DNA of 11,691 bases from CAZALT01 sp964485515 (GTDB lineage: Bacteria; Actinomycetota; Acidimicrobiia; Acidimicrobiales; Acidimicrobilacustridaceae): NCBI GenBank assembly GCA_964485515.1, contig CAZALT010000109.1:1-11691 (forward strand). The letters are read 5' to 3'. This document shows, piece by piece, positions 1 to 7,156 of this stretch. The stretch's first letter is position 1. Each line of letters starts with the position of its first letter. The notes under the pieces were generated by a model. That model saw only the letters and a list, made by a program, of their open reading frames with translations. It did not search any database and was not told the DNA's origin. The position numbers were made by a program, and so were the translations under genes.

Positions 1-545
1 CGCTCCGCCGCTTCGACCGCGGCCTCGCCGTGGACCGCCTCGATGAAGTCCTCGCCGACGAGCTCCTCGATGAGCTCGGGTGCGGCCGTGAACCACTTCT
101 CCATGAGGAAGAAGCGCACCACCCAGAGGATGCCGTACGAGGCCATGTTGACGATGTTGGGCAGCAGCTTCTCGGCCAGCGTGAGCTCGGACGGCGGTAC
201 GCCATCGGTGAAGATCCTGGCCGTCAACGCCACCATCACCGTCGAGAACACCAAGCCGATGACCACGAAGATCCAGAAGGGCAGGACCTCCTTCTTGAAG
301 TGGCTCTTGCCGGTCTTCTTCCAGACCCAGGCCCGGCTCAGGTAGTAGGCGGGAACCGCGCTGACCCCCACCGCGAGCACGTTCGACACCGTCTGGTCGA
401 GGTGCAGGATCGAGTGGAACATGAGCAGGAGGCCCTGTCCGAGCACCACGTTGACCAGCGAGACCGCCACGTACTTCGGTCCCTTGTCGCGCACCAGATC
501 GGCAACCTTGCCGGTCGTCGTCGGGGCAGGGGTGGGGGAAGACAT
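1..545 (-). CDS. GtrA-family four-helix membrane protein (C-terminus cut by window edge)
   Basis: Reading leftward from ATG at 545 gives 181 residues with no stop before the window edge, so the gene is partial at its 3' end. The cytoplasmic-looking N-terminus (about 22 residues, Pro/Thr-rich) is followed by four hydrophobic segments at roughly residues 24-46, 53-73, 88-108 and 127-147. A loop reading YYLSRAWVWKK after helix 2 is typical of the GtrA/DPMS transmembrane family. Members of this family help move or anchor polyprenyl-phosphate-linked sugars at the membrane, often beside glycosyltransferases. After helix 4 there is an acidic tail rich in Glu and Ala that continues past the edge; this tail is longer than in minimal GtrA proteins (about 120-150 aa). 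The start is supported by a TAGCGT hexamer 7 nt upstream. Substrate is unknown; family assignment is by topology and motif only. Confidence 0.82.
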   Translation of the reverse strand, partial: MSSPTPAPTTTGKVADLVRDKGPKYVAVSLVNVVLGQGLLLMFHSILHLDQTVSNVLAVGVSAVPAYYLSRAWVWKKTGKSHFKKEVLPFWIFVVIGLVFSTVMVALTARIFTDGVPPSELTLAEKLLPNIVNMASYGILWVVRFFLMEKWFTAAPELIEELVGEDFIEAVHGEAAVEAAE

Positions 546-552
546 CGGCGCC

Positions 553-581
553 ACGCTAGTGGGTGGTCACGAGGTGGTCAG
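553..581 (-). promoter_or_regulatory. Predicted leaderless promoter of the GtrA gene
   Basis: On the minus strand TAGCGT (558-553) lies 7 nt before ATG 545. CTGACC (581-576), a fair -35 match, lies 17 bp further upstream. With this spacing transcription would start at or next to the start codon, and no Shine-Dalgarno sequence is present. Inferred from spacing and shared pattern with other genes here. Confidence 0.6.
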
Positions 582-610
582 GTCGCCAGAACGGTGCCGG
601 GAGGACAGGC

Positions 611-630
611 GAGCACCCACGAGCACCCAC
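611..630. repeat. 10-bp direct repeat, 2 copies
   Basis: GAGCACCCAC occurs twice head-to-tail, followed by GAGG. It lies in the divergent GtrA/tesB intergenic region, beside the 11-bp array. No regulatory role can be read from it. Confidence 0.85.
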
Positions 631-638
631 GAGGATCC

Positions 639-678
639 GCTGAGGACGCGCTGAGGACGCGCTGAGGACGCGCTGAGG
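639..678. repeat. 11-bp tandem array, 3.6 copies
   Basis: The unit GCTGAGGACGC is repeated perfectly at 639-649, 650-660 and 661-671, with a partial copy to 678. It sits between two divergent genes, upstream of both predicted promoters. One turn of B-DNA is about 10.5 bp, so copies would lie on nearly the same helix face; a protein-binding role is possible but not shown. Confidence 0.9.
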
Positions 679-730
679 TCCGGATCGACGAAACCTGGCG
701 TCGACCTTCGTGGGTGGCGGCGGCGCCCAT

Positions 731-747
731 TAGCCTTCCGGTCCATG
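731..747 (+). promoter_or_regulatory. Predicted leaderless -10 element of tesB with start codon
   Basis: TAGCCT (731-736) is followed by 8 nt and then ATG (745). There is no purine-rich Shine-Dalgarno sequence in the gap, and no convincing -35 is seen. The geometry equals that of three other start regions in this window. Confidence 0.6.
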
Positions 748-1599
748 GGACAGGCCGCCGTCGACGAGCTGATCGCGCTTCTGGACCTGGAAGCACTCGA
801 GGTCAACATCTTCCGGGGTGCGACCTCCGACGTGACGAGGCAGCGGGTCTTCGGCGGCCACGTCGCGGGCCAGGCCCTCGTCGCCGCGGCACGCACCGTC
901 GAAGCCGACCGCTACGTGCACTCGCTCCACGCCTACTTCCTGCGCCCGGGCGATCCGAAGATCCCGATCCTCTACGAGGTCGACCGCATCCGCGACGGCC
1001 GATCGTTCACCACCCGCCGCGTCGTCGCCATCCAGCATGGCCGACCGATCTTCAACCTGTCGGCCAGCTTCCACGTCACCGAGCCGGGCCTCGACCACCA
1101 GGACCCCATGCCCGAGGTACCCGAGCCGCAGTCGCTCCCCGACTTCAAAGAGCGCTGGGCGCCCTACAAGCACCTCGTCGGCGACTACTACGACCGCGAC
1201 CGCGCCATCGACACCCGCGACTGCGACTGGCAGCTCGCCGAGCGCGAGCATCCGCTGCCGCCGTACCAGAACGTGTGGATCCGAGCCGACGGGAAGCTGC
1301 CCGACGACCCCGTCCTCCACGCCTGCATCGTGGCCTACGCCAGCGATCTGACCATGCTCGACACCACCCTGCTCCCCCACGGCATCGGTTGGGCCGAGGA
1401 GAATATCATGATGGCCAGCCTCGACCACGCCATGTGGTTCCACCGGCCGTTCCGGGCCGACGAGTGGCTCCTGTACTCGCAGGACACGCCGACGGCGAGC
1501 GACGGACGCGGCCTCGCCCGCGGGTCGATCTTCACCGACGACGGCAGCCTGGCCGTGTCGGTCGTGCAGGAAGGGCTGATCCGGGTGATCGACTCGTGA
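745..1599 (+). CDS. tesB: Acyl-CoA thioesterase II (TesB family)
   Basis: This 284-residue protein has the double hot-dog layout of TesB, with hot-dog 1 at about residues 10-115 and hot-dog 2 at about 170-282, and a length close to E. coli TesB. It hydrolyses acyl-CoA to free acid and CoA in the cytoplasm. The family's Asp-Thr-Gln catalytic set maps to D201 (in ASDLTML), S225 (in MASLDHAMWFHRPF) and Q275 (in VVQEGL). The Thr is conservatively replaced by Ser. The N-terminal FGGHVAGQAL and HSLHAYFLRPGD motifs are typical. The start ATG at 745 places the protein's N-terminus as in the family and lies 8 nt after a TAGCCT hexamer. It is the first gene of a likely operon: its TGA overlaps the GTG of the next gene. 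Substrate chain length cannot be read from sequence. Confidence 0.95.
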   Translation: MGQAAVDELIALLDLEALEVNIFRGATSDVTRQRVFGGHVAGQALVAAARTVEADRYVHSLHAYFLRPGDPKIPILYEVDRIRDGRSFTTRRVVAIQHGRPIFNLSASFHVTEPGLDHQDPMPEVPEPQSLPDFKERWAPYKHLVGDYYDRDRAIDTRDCDWQLAEREHPLPPYQNVWIRADGKLPDDPVLHACIVAYASDLTMLDTTLLPHGIGWAEENIMMASLDHAMWFHRPFRADEWLLYSQDTPTASDGRGLARGSIFTDDGSLAVSVVQEGLIRVIDS

Positions 1600-2945
1600 G
1601 GTCCCGCCACCCCTCGTGGCGCCGTCCTGGCCGGCGTCTCTCTTCCCGGCGTCTCTCTTCCCGGCGTCCCTCTTCCCGGCGTCCCTCTTCCCGGCGTCCT
1701 TGGGGCCGCTCGCATCGGTCTCTCCTCGCCGCCGCGCTCCTCTCGCTCGTGGTCGGCGTCTCGGCCTGCGCGTCCGAGAGCGAACGCGCCACGCCCGCCA
1801 CGCCCGGCACCGCCGTGCGGCCAGGAGGCGTCGTCGACCCGACCAGCGACTCCGTGCGCCTCCGTGCGGTGGCCACAGCCGACACGCCCGTCGCGCTCGC
1901 CCCGAGACCCGGTACGCCCGACCTCTACGTGGCCGAGCAGGACGGATACGTGCGCCGCATCGCCGTGTCCGGCAGCGGAACCGACCGCTCCTACGAGACC
2001 GCCGCCGCACCCGCCCTCGACCTCACCGCCACGACCCGCGGCCAGGGCGAACAGGGCTTGCTCGGCCTGGCCTTCTCACCCGACGGCTCCAAGCTCTACG
2101 TGAACTACACCGGCCGCAACGGCGACACCCACATCGTCGAGTACACGATGCGCGGCGACGAGGCCGACACCGGGTCGGCCCGCGAGCTGCTCGTGGTCGA
2201 TCAGCCCTACACCAACCACAACGGCGGGCAGCTGGCCTTCGGTCCCGACGACTACCTCTACATCGGACTGGGCGACGGCGGGAGCCGCGACGACCCCGAC
2301 CGCCGGGCCCAGGACCCTGACGACCTGCTCGGCAAGATCCTGCGGATCGACCCGCTGTCGATCGACGCGGGGGCGGGCACCGACGAGCGTGCCTACGCGA
2401 TCCCCCCGGGGAACCCCTTCGCGTCGGGGGGCGGACGGCCCGAGATCTGGATCCTCGGTGCCCGCAACCCGTGGCGGTTCAGCTTCGACCAGAAGACCGG
2501 CGACCTGTGGGTGGCCGACGTCGGCCAGGACGAGGTCGAGGAGATCAACTTCCTGCCCGCCCAGCCCGAGGGGGCCGGCCAGGGCGCCAACCTGGGTTGG
2601 CCTTACTACGAAGGCACGAACCCGTACCTCGACACCCCGCCCGAGGGCGCCACGTTCATCGAACCCGTCAGCACCTACACGCACGACGACGGGTCGTGTT
2701 CGATCAGCGGCGGCTACGTCTACCGGGGAACCGCCGTCCCCGCCCTCGTGCCGTCTTACATCTACGGCGACTACTGCCGTTCGACGGTCGCCGCCCTCGA
2801 AGAGGCCGGCGACGGGAGCTGGACGTCCAAGCCCCTCGACGTGTCGGTCGCGTCGAGCTCGTTGTCGTCGTTCGGCCAGGACCTCGACGGCGAGATCTAC
2901 GTCCTGTCGACCGAAGGCTCGATCTACCGCGTGGACCCCGCGTGA
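1596..2945 (+). CDS. PQQ-dependent sugar dehydrogenase, secreted lipoprotein (GSDH family)
   Basis: This 449-residue protein starts at GTG 1596, which overlaps the tesB stop (GTGA, 4 nt). It is the only usual start codon in frame before the signal peptide, so translation is probably coupled. The N-terminus is odd: about 42 Arg/Ser-rich residues built on a repeated RR[LP]SS unit, then a hydrophobic stretch (about 43-55) and a lipobox VSAC with Cys58. The mature part is a six-bladed propeller of the soluble glucose dehydrogenase family: EQGLLGLAFSPDG, NHNGGQLAFGPDDYLYIGLG and LGARNPWRFSFD are all present. His208 in NHNGG matches the catalytic base, and Arg290-Asn291 match the PQQ-contacting pair. 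It likely oxidises aldose sugars outside the membrane. PQQ may be imported, since no PQQ synthesis gene is present here. Actual substrate is unknown. Confidence 0.92.
   Translation: MRSRHPSWRRPGRRLSSRRLSSRRPSSRRPSSRRPWGRSHRSLLAAALLSLVVGVSACASESERATPATPGTAVRPGGVVDPTSDSVRLRAVATADTPVALAPRPGTPDLYVAEQDGYVRRIAVSGSGTDRSYETAAAPALDLTATTRGQGEQGLLGLAFSPDGSKLYVNYTGRNGDTHIVEYTMRGDEADTGSARELLVVDQPYTNHNGGQLAFGPDDYLYIGLGDGGSRDDPDRRAQDPDDLLGKILRIDPLSIDAGAGTDERAYAIPPGNPFASGGGRPEIWILGARNPWRFSFDQKTGDLWVADVGQDEVEEINFLPAQPEGAGQGANLGWPYYEGTNPYLDTPPEGATFIEPVSTYTHDDGSCSISGGYVYRGTAVPALVPSYIYGDYCRSTVAALEEAGDGSWTSKPLDVSVASSSLSSFGQDLDGEIYVLSTEGSIYRVDPA
1631..1698. repeat. 15-bp in-frame tandem array, 4.5 copies, in the signal-peptide n-region
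   Basis: The unit CCGGCGTCTCTCTTC appears at 1631 and 1646, and a C-for-T variant (CCGGCGTCCCTCTTC) at 1661 and 1676, with 8 nt more to 1698. Read in the dehydrogenase frame it encodes RRLSS, RRLSS, RRPSS, RRPSS. Copy-number change would keep the frame and alter only the length of the basic n-region. Confidence 0.95.
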
Positions 2946-2964
2946 CCGGCGCCCGGATCCGACC

Positions 2965-3843
2965 ATGACCACCGCCGACGCCCACAAGACCCCGAAGTTC
3001 GACCCCGAACGGCTGACGCGCCGCGAACGGTGGAGAGCGGGCACGATCCTGGAGGACGGAACCCAGCTCGTCTGGTGGCGCGAGGCGGCCATCGCCGTGA
3101 TCGTCTACGTGTTCTACGAGACCATCCGGAACCGGTCGAAGGCCAACCCGGCCAAGGCGTTCGAGAACGCCACGCGCCTCATCGACTGGCAGGGGGCGCT
3201 CGGGATCTACCACGAGAAGTCCATCCAGGACTGGGCCCTGCACTTCACCCCGCTCATCATCGCGGCCAACTACTTCTACGGGACCGCCTACATCCTGGTC
3301 ACGATCGGATCGTTGATCTGGCTCTACCAGAAGCACCCCGAGCACTACCGGCTGTGGCGCACCACGCTCGCCATCGGCACCCTGGTCGGGCTCATCGGGT
3401 TCGCCGCCTTCCCGCTCATGCCGCCCCGGCTCCTCGACACGATGGGTGACGGCCACCAGATCTACGGCTACGTCGACACCCTCGTGAAGTACCCGACGTT
3501 CTGGTCGTTCGAGTCGCCGACGATGAAGTCGATCTCCAACCAGTTCGCCGCCATGCCGAGCCTGCACTGCGGGTGGGCGTTCTGGTCGTTCGCCGCACTG
3601 TTCCCGCTGGTCAGGAGCTGGTGGGCGAAGGTGCTCGTCGCGCTCTATCCGATCGCGACCGTGACGGTCGTGGTCATGACCGGCAACCACTACTTCCTCG
3701 ATGCCCTCGGCGGTCTGGTGATCTTCGTCGTCGGCTACGCCGCGGCCCGACTCATCGGCTTCATCCGCGACCGTCACCTCGCGAGACGCCGAGCCGAGCG
3801 CCACGAGGTGTCCGATCGGCCAGGCTTCCGCTCCGCTGGGTGA
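2965..3843 (+). CDS. PAP2-superfamily membrane phosphatase/phosphotransferase, Aur1/inositol-phosphotransferase-like
   Basis: This 292-residue multi-pass membrane protein begins 19 nt after the sugar dehydrogenase stop, so it is probably the third gene of the operon. The PAP2 signature is present in the variant form of the Aur1/PAP2_3 branch: FPLMPPRLL in place of the usual KX6RP, then MPSLHCGW with His201, and GNHYFLDALGG with His242 and Asp246. These His-His-Asp residues form the phosphoryl-transfer centre. The substrate is likely a lipid phosphate or a phosphoinositol-type headgroup, handled on the outer face of the membrane. The N-terminal about 35 residues are charged and soluble, and the C-terminus is Arg-rich (LARRRAERHE). 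Family is clear; reaction (hydrolysis or transfer to another lipid) is not decidable from sequence. Confidence 0.88.
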   Translation: MTTADAHKTPKFDPERLTRRERWRAGTILEDGTQLVWWREAAIAVIVYVFYETIRNRSKANPAKAFENATRLIDWQGALGIYHEKSIQDWALHFTPLIIAANYFYGTAYILVTIGSLIWLYQKHPEHYRLWRTTLAIGTLVGLIGFAAFPLMPPRLLDTMGDGHQIYGYVDTLVKYPTFWSFESPTMKSISNQFAAMPSLHCGWAFWSFAALFPLVRSWWAKVLVALYPIATVTVVVMTGNHYFLDALGGLVIFVVGYAAARLIGFIRDRHLARRRAERHEVSDRPGFRSAG

Positions 3844-3855
3844 CCTCGGTCCCGA

Positions 3856-4995
3856 TCAGGCCGACGAGCCCGGACCGGCACCGGGACCCGCCATCGCGAC
3901 CTCGTAGGCCTTCAGGTTCTGGTCGACGACGGTGGCCCAATCGACGGCGACGGGGGTCTCCCGGTTGTGCGCCGCGATGCGCTGGCGCAGCGGCGCGTCG
4001 CGGACGATGCGCACCAGATGATCGGTCATGTCCCGGTCGGAGCCGGCCAGGAGGCCTTCACGGCCGTCGGCCACGAACTCCCGGATGCCGGTCCGTCGCT
4101 TCGCCACCACCGGGAGTCCCGCACACCGGGCCTCGAGCGCGGCGATGCCGAAGGACTCGAGGTTGGCCGGGGCCACGAAGACGTCGCACCGGGAGAAGAG
4201 GTCACGGATCTCCTCGCGCGTGCGACGACCCGGCAGCGACACGACATCGCCCAGGGCGTTGGCCCGGATGAACCGCTCGAGCGACGGGCGTTCCGGACCC
4301 TCGCCCACGACCACCAGCCGCAACGACGGTGAACCGGTCGGGAGGCGGTTGCGCACGTCGCGAACCATCTTGAGCAGGTGGAGCGGACGCTTGCGCGGCG
4401 CGAGGCGCATGACGGCCACGACGGTGACCGTGTCGGGATCCCGCGGTTGGGGGGTGACCTCCCAGTCGGCGTGGTCGATGCCGTTGGGCAAGACGATGAC
4501 GTCGCCCCCGGCACCCACGATGCGGCGGATGGGTTCGGCCGCCACGCTGCTGACCGCGGAGAACACCACGTTCCACCGACTCCAGTGGAACAGGAGGTCG
4601 AGCACCCGAAAGATCGGGGTCGCGTAGCTCCACAGGCAGTGCGCCGTGATCACGGTGGGGATGCCGGCGCGCTGCGTGGTGTAGGCCGCCACGTAGGACA
4701 AGGGCGACACCACGCCACCGTGGAAGTGCGCGACGTCGACCTGCTCGTCGACGAGCAGTTCGGTGGTCATGCGGATGCTCTTGGGCGTGAACGGGATGTT
4801 GAAGGGCAGCAGCGGTACATCGAGGCGCCGGACGCGCACCCCGTCGACGACGCTCGGACCTGCGGTCGGCGTGATCACCACGACCTCGTGACCGCCGGCC
4901 TTCAGCCGCTGGGCGAGGTCGTGCACCTGCATCTCGATGCCGCCGACCTGCGGTACGTAGCAATCGGTGACCAGGCCGATCCGGAGCGGGGACAT
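3856..4995 (-). CDS. GT4-family glycosyltransferase (GT-B fold; PIG-A/MshA-like features)
   Basis: This is a 379-residue retaining GT-B glycosyltransferase. The N-terminal Rossmann half has YVPQVGGIE (residues 13-21) near the acceptor site and HFHGG at 90-94. The C-terminal half has LPNGID (169-174), MRLAPRKRP for nucleotide phosphate contacts, GEGPERP, and the GT4 E-x7-E motif, Glu280 and Glu288 in ESFGIAALE. It transfers a sugar from a nucleotide donor, probably on the cytoplasmic membrane face. The order and spacing of GGIE, HxH, NGID, GEGP and ExxxxxxxE, and the compact length, resemble the GlcNAc-to-inositol enzymes PIG-A and MshA from memory, but other GT4 enzymes share these. The last residues are Gly/Pro/Ala low complexity. 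ATG 4995 lies 8 nt after TAGCGT. Only 12 bp separate its stop from the convergent PAP2 gene. Confidence 0.9.
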   Translation of the reverse strand: MSPLRIGLVTDCYVPQVGGIEMQVHDLAQRLKAGGHEVVVITPTAGPSVVDGVRVRRLDVPLLPFNIPFTPKSIRMTTELLVDEQVDVAHFHGGVVSPLSYVAAYTTQRAGIPTVITAHCLWSYATPIFRVLDLLFHWSRWNVVFSAVSSVAAEPIRRIVGAGGDVIVLPNGIDHADWEVTPQPRDPDTVTVVAVMRLAPRKRPLHLLKMVRDVRNRLPTGSPSLRLVVVGEGPERPSLERFIRANALGDVVSLPGRRTREEIRDLFSRCDVFVAPANLESFGIAALEARCAGLPVVAKRRTGIREFVADGREGLLAGSDRDMTDHLVRIVRDAPLRQRIAAHNRETPVAVDWATVVDQNLKAYEVAMAGPGAGPGSSA

Positions 4996-5003
4996 CGCCG
5001 GTC

Positions 5004-5009
5004 ACGCTA
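5004..5009 (-). promoter_or_regulatory. Predicted leaderless -10 element of the GT4 gene
   Basis: On the minus strand TAGCGT (5009-5004) is followed by 8 nt and ATG 4995. It is the same hexamer as before the GtrA gene. No convincing -35 and no Shine-Dalgarno sequence is seen. It shares a 93-bp region with the divergent promoter at 5075. Confidence 0.6.
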
Positions 5010-5074
5010 CCGCCCCGCTGTTCGCACCGGCTCGGGGTCGACACCGGCTCGCACATGGACCGACGCGACCTCCC

Positions 5075-5091
5075 TAAGGTGTTCGGCCGTG
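5075..5091 (+). promoter_or_regulatory. Predicted leaderless -10 element of the deacetylase gene with GTG start
   Basis: TAAGGT (5075-5080), 8 nt, then GTG (5089). The spacing matches the other leaderless candidates and supports GTG 5089 as the start; the nearby ATG at 5055 is out of frame. Confidence 0.58.
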
Positions 5092-5964
5092 ACGCGAACG
5101 GTGGTCTTCTTCCACGCCCATCCCGACGATGAAGCGATGCTCACCGCTGGCACCATGGCCAAGGCTGCGGCCGAGGGACACCGCGTCGTGACCGTCTTCG
5201 CCACCCGCGGCGAGGTCGGGGAGGCCTCGACCGAGCTCACCGCCGGTGGCGACGACCTGGGGTCGCTGCGCACGGGCGAGGCCCGGGCCGCGGCCGAGGC
5301 CCTGGGCGTCCATCGCGTCGAGTTCCTCGACTACCTCGACTCCGGGTCCACCCGATCCCCGGGCGCGACGTGGGCCACGGGTTCGTTCTGCGCCGCACCG
5401 GTCGACGAGGCGGCCCGACGGCTCGCCACGATCCTGCGCGACGAGCACGCCGACGTGCTCACGACCTACGACCCGCTCGGCGGGTACGGCCATGCCGATC
5501 ACGTGCAGGTGCACACCGTCGGGCGGGCCGCCGCCGAGCTCGCGGGGACCCCGAAGGTGCTCGAGGCGACCATCAGCCGCGGTCTGCTCCAGATGGCGCT
5601 CGACCTGCTCCCGACCCTCGGCTACGAGCTCCCGCCCGACTTCGTCCCGCCCGATCTGTCCACCGTCTACGCCGCCGACGACGAGATCACCCACCGCGTC
5701 GACGTGACGGCGCACCTCGGGGCCAAGCGGGCGGCGATGGCGGCGCACACCAGCCAGACCACCTCGTCGACGTCGCTCGAACCGGCCACCCCGGCCACCC
5801 CAGGCCAGGGCACCACTGGGCGCACGCTTGCCCTGTTCCTCCAGATCCCCGACGACCTGTTCGGTCTGGCGTTCGGCACCGAGTGGTACGTCGATCGCGA
5901 CGCCGGACCCGGCACCGTCCAGACCGATCTTTTCGCCTCGCCGGCAGGCTCTGCGGAAGACTGA
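5089..5964 (+). CDS. LmbE/PIG-L family zinc-dependent N-deacetylase, MshB-like
   Basis: This 291-residue protein opens with FFHAHPDDE: His11 and Asp14 are the expected Zn ligands and Asp13 the catalytic base. The second site, YDPLGGYGHADHVQVH, gives His135 and His138, with His138 matching the third Zn ligand of MshB. The spacing, the YDPxGGYGHxDH sequence and the length (MshB about 300 aa) favour MshB over Mca or small LmbE proteins, although the loop around residues 90-105 is shorter than in MshB. It removes an acetyl group from a GlcNAc conjugate, such as GlcNAc-inositol in mycothiol synthesis or a GlcNAc lipid. The start GTG 5089 puts the first beta-strand at residue 4. It is divergent from the GT4 gene and 49 bp upstream of the YbhN-like gene. 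The C-terminus has a Thr/Ser/Pro-rich stretch (about residues 224-245). The family is certain; the substrate is inferred. Confidence 0.93.
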   Translation: MTRTVVFFHAHPDDEAMLTAGTMAKAAAEGHRVVTVFATRGEVGEASTELTAGGDDLGSLRTGEARAAAEALGVHRVEFLDYLDSGSTRSPGATWATGSFCAAPVDEAARRLATILRDEHADVLTTYDPLGGYGHADHVQVHTVGRAAAELAGTPKVLEATISRGLLQMALDLLPTLGYELPPDFVPPDLSTVYAADDEITHRVDVTAHLGAKRAAMAAHTSQTTSSTSLEPATPATPGQGTTGRTLALFLQIPDDLFGLAFGTEWYVDRDAGPGTVQTDLFASPAGSAED

Positions 5965-5996
5965 CGCCCGCCGGTCACCACCAGCGGTCGACTCCT

Positions 5997-6021
5997 CCCA
6001 TGACGGCGCACCCATGACGGC
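5997..6021 (+). repeat. Duplicated start region with 5-codon leader ORF
   Basis: CCCATGACGGC occurs at 5997-6007 and again at 6011-6021, a 14-bp-period duplication. The first ATG (6000) reads Met-Thr-Ala-His-Pro and stops at TGA 6015-6017, overlapping the real start ATG 6014 as ATGA. The second copy is the start used by the membrane protein gene. Confidence 0.7.
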
Positions 6022-7156
6022 TCTCCCCGACGACGAAGAGATCGAAGCCGAAGGCATCCACGCCATGCGGGTGCCGGCCGAGCTGGTCGAACACGAGCTC
6101 AACGCCAAGTCCAAGAAGCGTCGGGCCCTTGAGATCGGCGGCTCGATCGGCGTCGTCGTCATCATCTTCGCCTTCGCCATCCCCGCCATCGTCGGGTCGG
6201 ACTACACCGAGATCTTCGACGAGTTCCGCCAGCTGAGCATCGGCCAGGTCGCAGAGCTGTTCGTCCTCTGGTGCGTGATCATGGTCATCTACACGGGTGT
6301 CCTGACGTCGTCGCTCCCCGGCTTGAAGCACACGCAGGCGCTCACGGTGAACCTCGGCGGCAGCGCGGTGTCGAACGTCGTCCCCTTCGGCGGCGCGGCA
6401 GGGGTCGGCGCCACCTATGCCATGACGATGTCGTGGGGCTTCGACGCGCCCGCGGTGACGCTGTCGATCCTGGTGAGCGGCATCTGGAACGTCTTCGCCA
6501 AGCTCGGCATCCCCATCCTCGCGCTTGCCTTCCTCACCATCGCCGGCGAGAGCACCGCCCAGCTCCTGGTCCCGACGGCGATCGGCGTGGTGGCGCTCAG
6601 CGGCGGACTGGTGCTGTTCTTCCTCATCGTGCGCAGCGAGACGCTCGCCGAGCGCATCGGTGCAGCAGCCGAAGGCCTCGCCTCCCGCGTGCTGGGTTGG
6701 GTCCGTCGTCCACCGCTGACCGGTCTGCCCGACAAGGTCCTCGACTTCCGACATCGAAGCATCGGTCTCATCCGCGCCCGATGGTTGACGCTCACCGTGT
6801 GGATGGTCCTGTTCAACTTCGGCCAGTTCCTGCTGCTGCTCAGCTGCGTGCGCGCCCTCGGCGCCAGCACCGACGAGCTGGGCTGGGTGAAGGTGTTCGC
6901 CGCCTTCGCGTTCGCCAACCTGCTCACGACGATCGCCATCACTCCCAGCGGGGTGGGGTTCGTCGAGGCGGGCACGGTCGCCGCGCTCATCGCCTTCGGC
7001 GGCGACGCATCGAGCAGCGCGGCCGCGGTGTTCATGTTCCGGGGCTTCACCTATCTGCTCGAGATCCCGCTGGGTGCGATGGGCTGGGCGGTCTGGGCCG
7101 GTCGTCACACGTGGCGCAAGCCGGTCGGCAGCGTCGACTCGCGCGCCCTGTACTGA
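6014..7156 (+). CDS. YbhN/UPF0104 (lysylphosphatidylglycerol-synthase-type) integral membrane protein
   Basis: This 380-residue protein has a charged cytoplasmic N-terminus (acidic first 14 residues, then KSKKRR at about 32-37) and about eight hydrophobic segments, near 42-62, 76-98, 113-138, 146-178, 184-206, 258-280, 293-330 and 337-363. The conserved VPFGGAAGVGA (123-133), AITPSGVGFVEAG (308-320) and FRGFTYLLEIPLG (342-354) match the YbhN/AglD/MprF-type membrane domain. Known relatives flip or modify lipids: MprF flips lysyl-PG, and AglD acts in archaeal glycolipid work. The soluble aminoacyl-transfer domain of MprF is absent, so a lipid-translocation or glycolipid role is more likely than lysylation. 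It lies 49 bp after the deacetylase with no promoter-like hexamer, so co-transcription is likely. The start is ATG 6014. Confidence 0.9.
   Translation: MTALPDDEEIEAEGIHAMRVPAELVEHELNAKSKKRRALEIGGSIGVVVIIFAFAIPAIVGSDYTEIFDEFRQLSIGQVAELFVLWCVIMVIYTGVLTSSLPGLKHTQALTVNLGGSAVSNVVPFGGAAGVGATYAMTMSWGFDAPAVTLSILVSGIWNVFAKLGIPILALAFLTIAGESTAQLLVPTAIGVVALSGGLVLFFLIVRSETLAERIGAAAEGLASRVLGWVRRPPLTGLPDKVLDFRHRSIGLIRARWLTLTVWMVLFNFGQFLLLLSCVRALGASTDELGWVKVFAAFAFANLLTTIAITPSGVGFVEAGTVAALIAFGGDASSSAAAVFMFRGFTYLLEIPLGAMGWAVWAGRHTWRKPVGSVDSRALY

Noticed and set aside
714..1595. Upstream in-frame extension of the sugar dehydrogenase to 714
   Set aside because: It would lie wholly over tesB in another frame and is Arg/Pro-rich with no domain; GTG 1596 is a natural overlapping start.
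1596..1775. Tat signal peptide
   Set aside because: The RR pairs are part of a repeat and lie far before the hydrophobic core without the x-F-L-K context.
5089..5964. Naming the deacetylase mshB outright
   Set aside because: The motif fits MshB, but the loop is shorter and the neighbourhood suggests lipid work; other LmbE enzymes share the motif.
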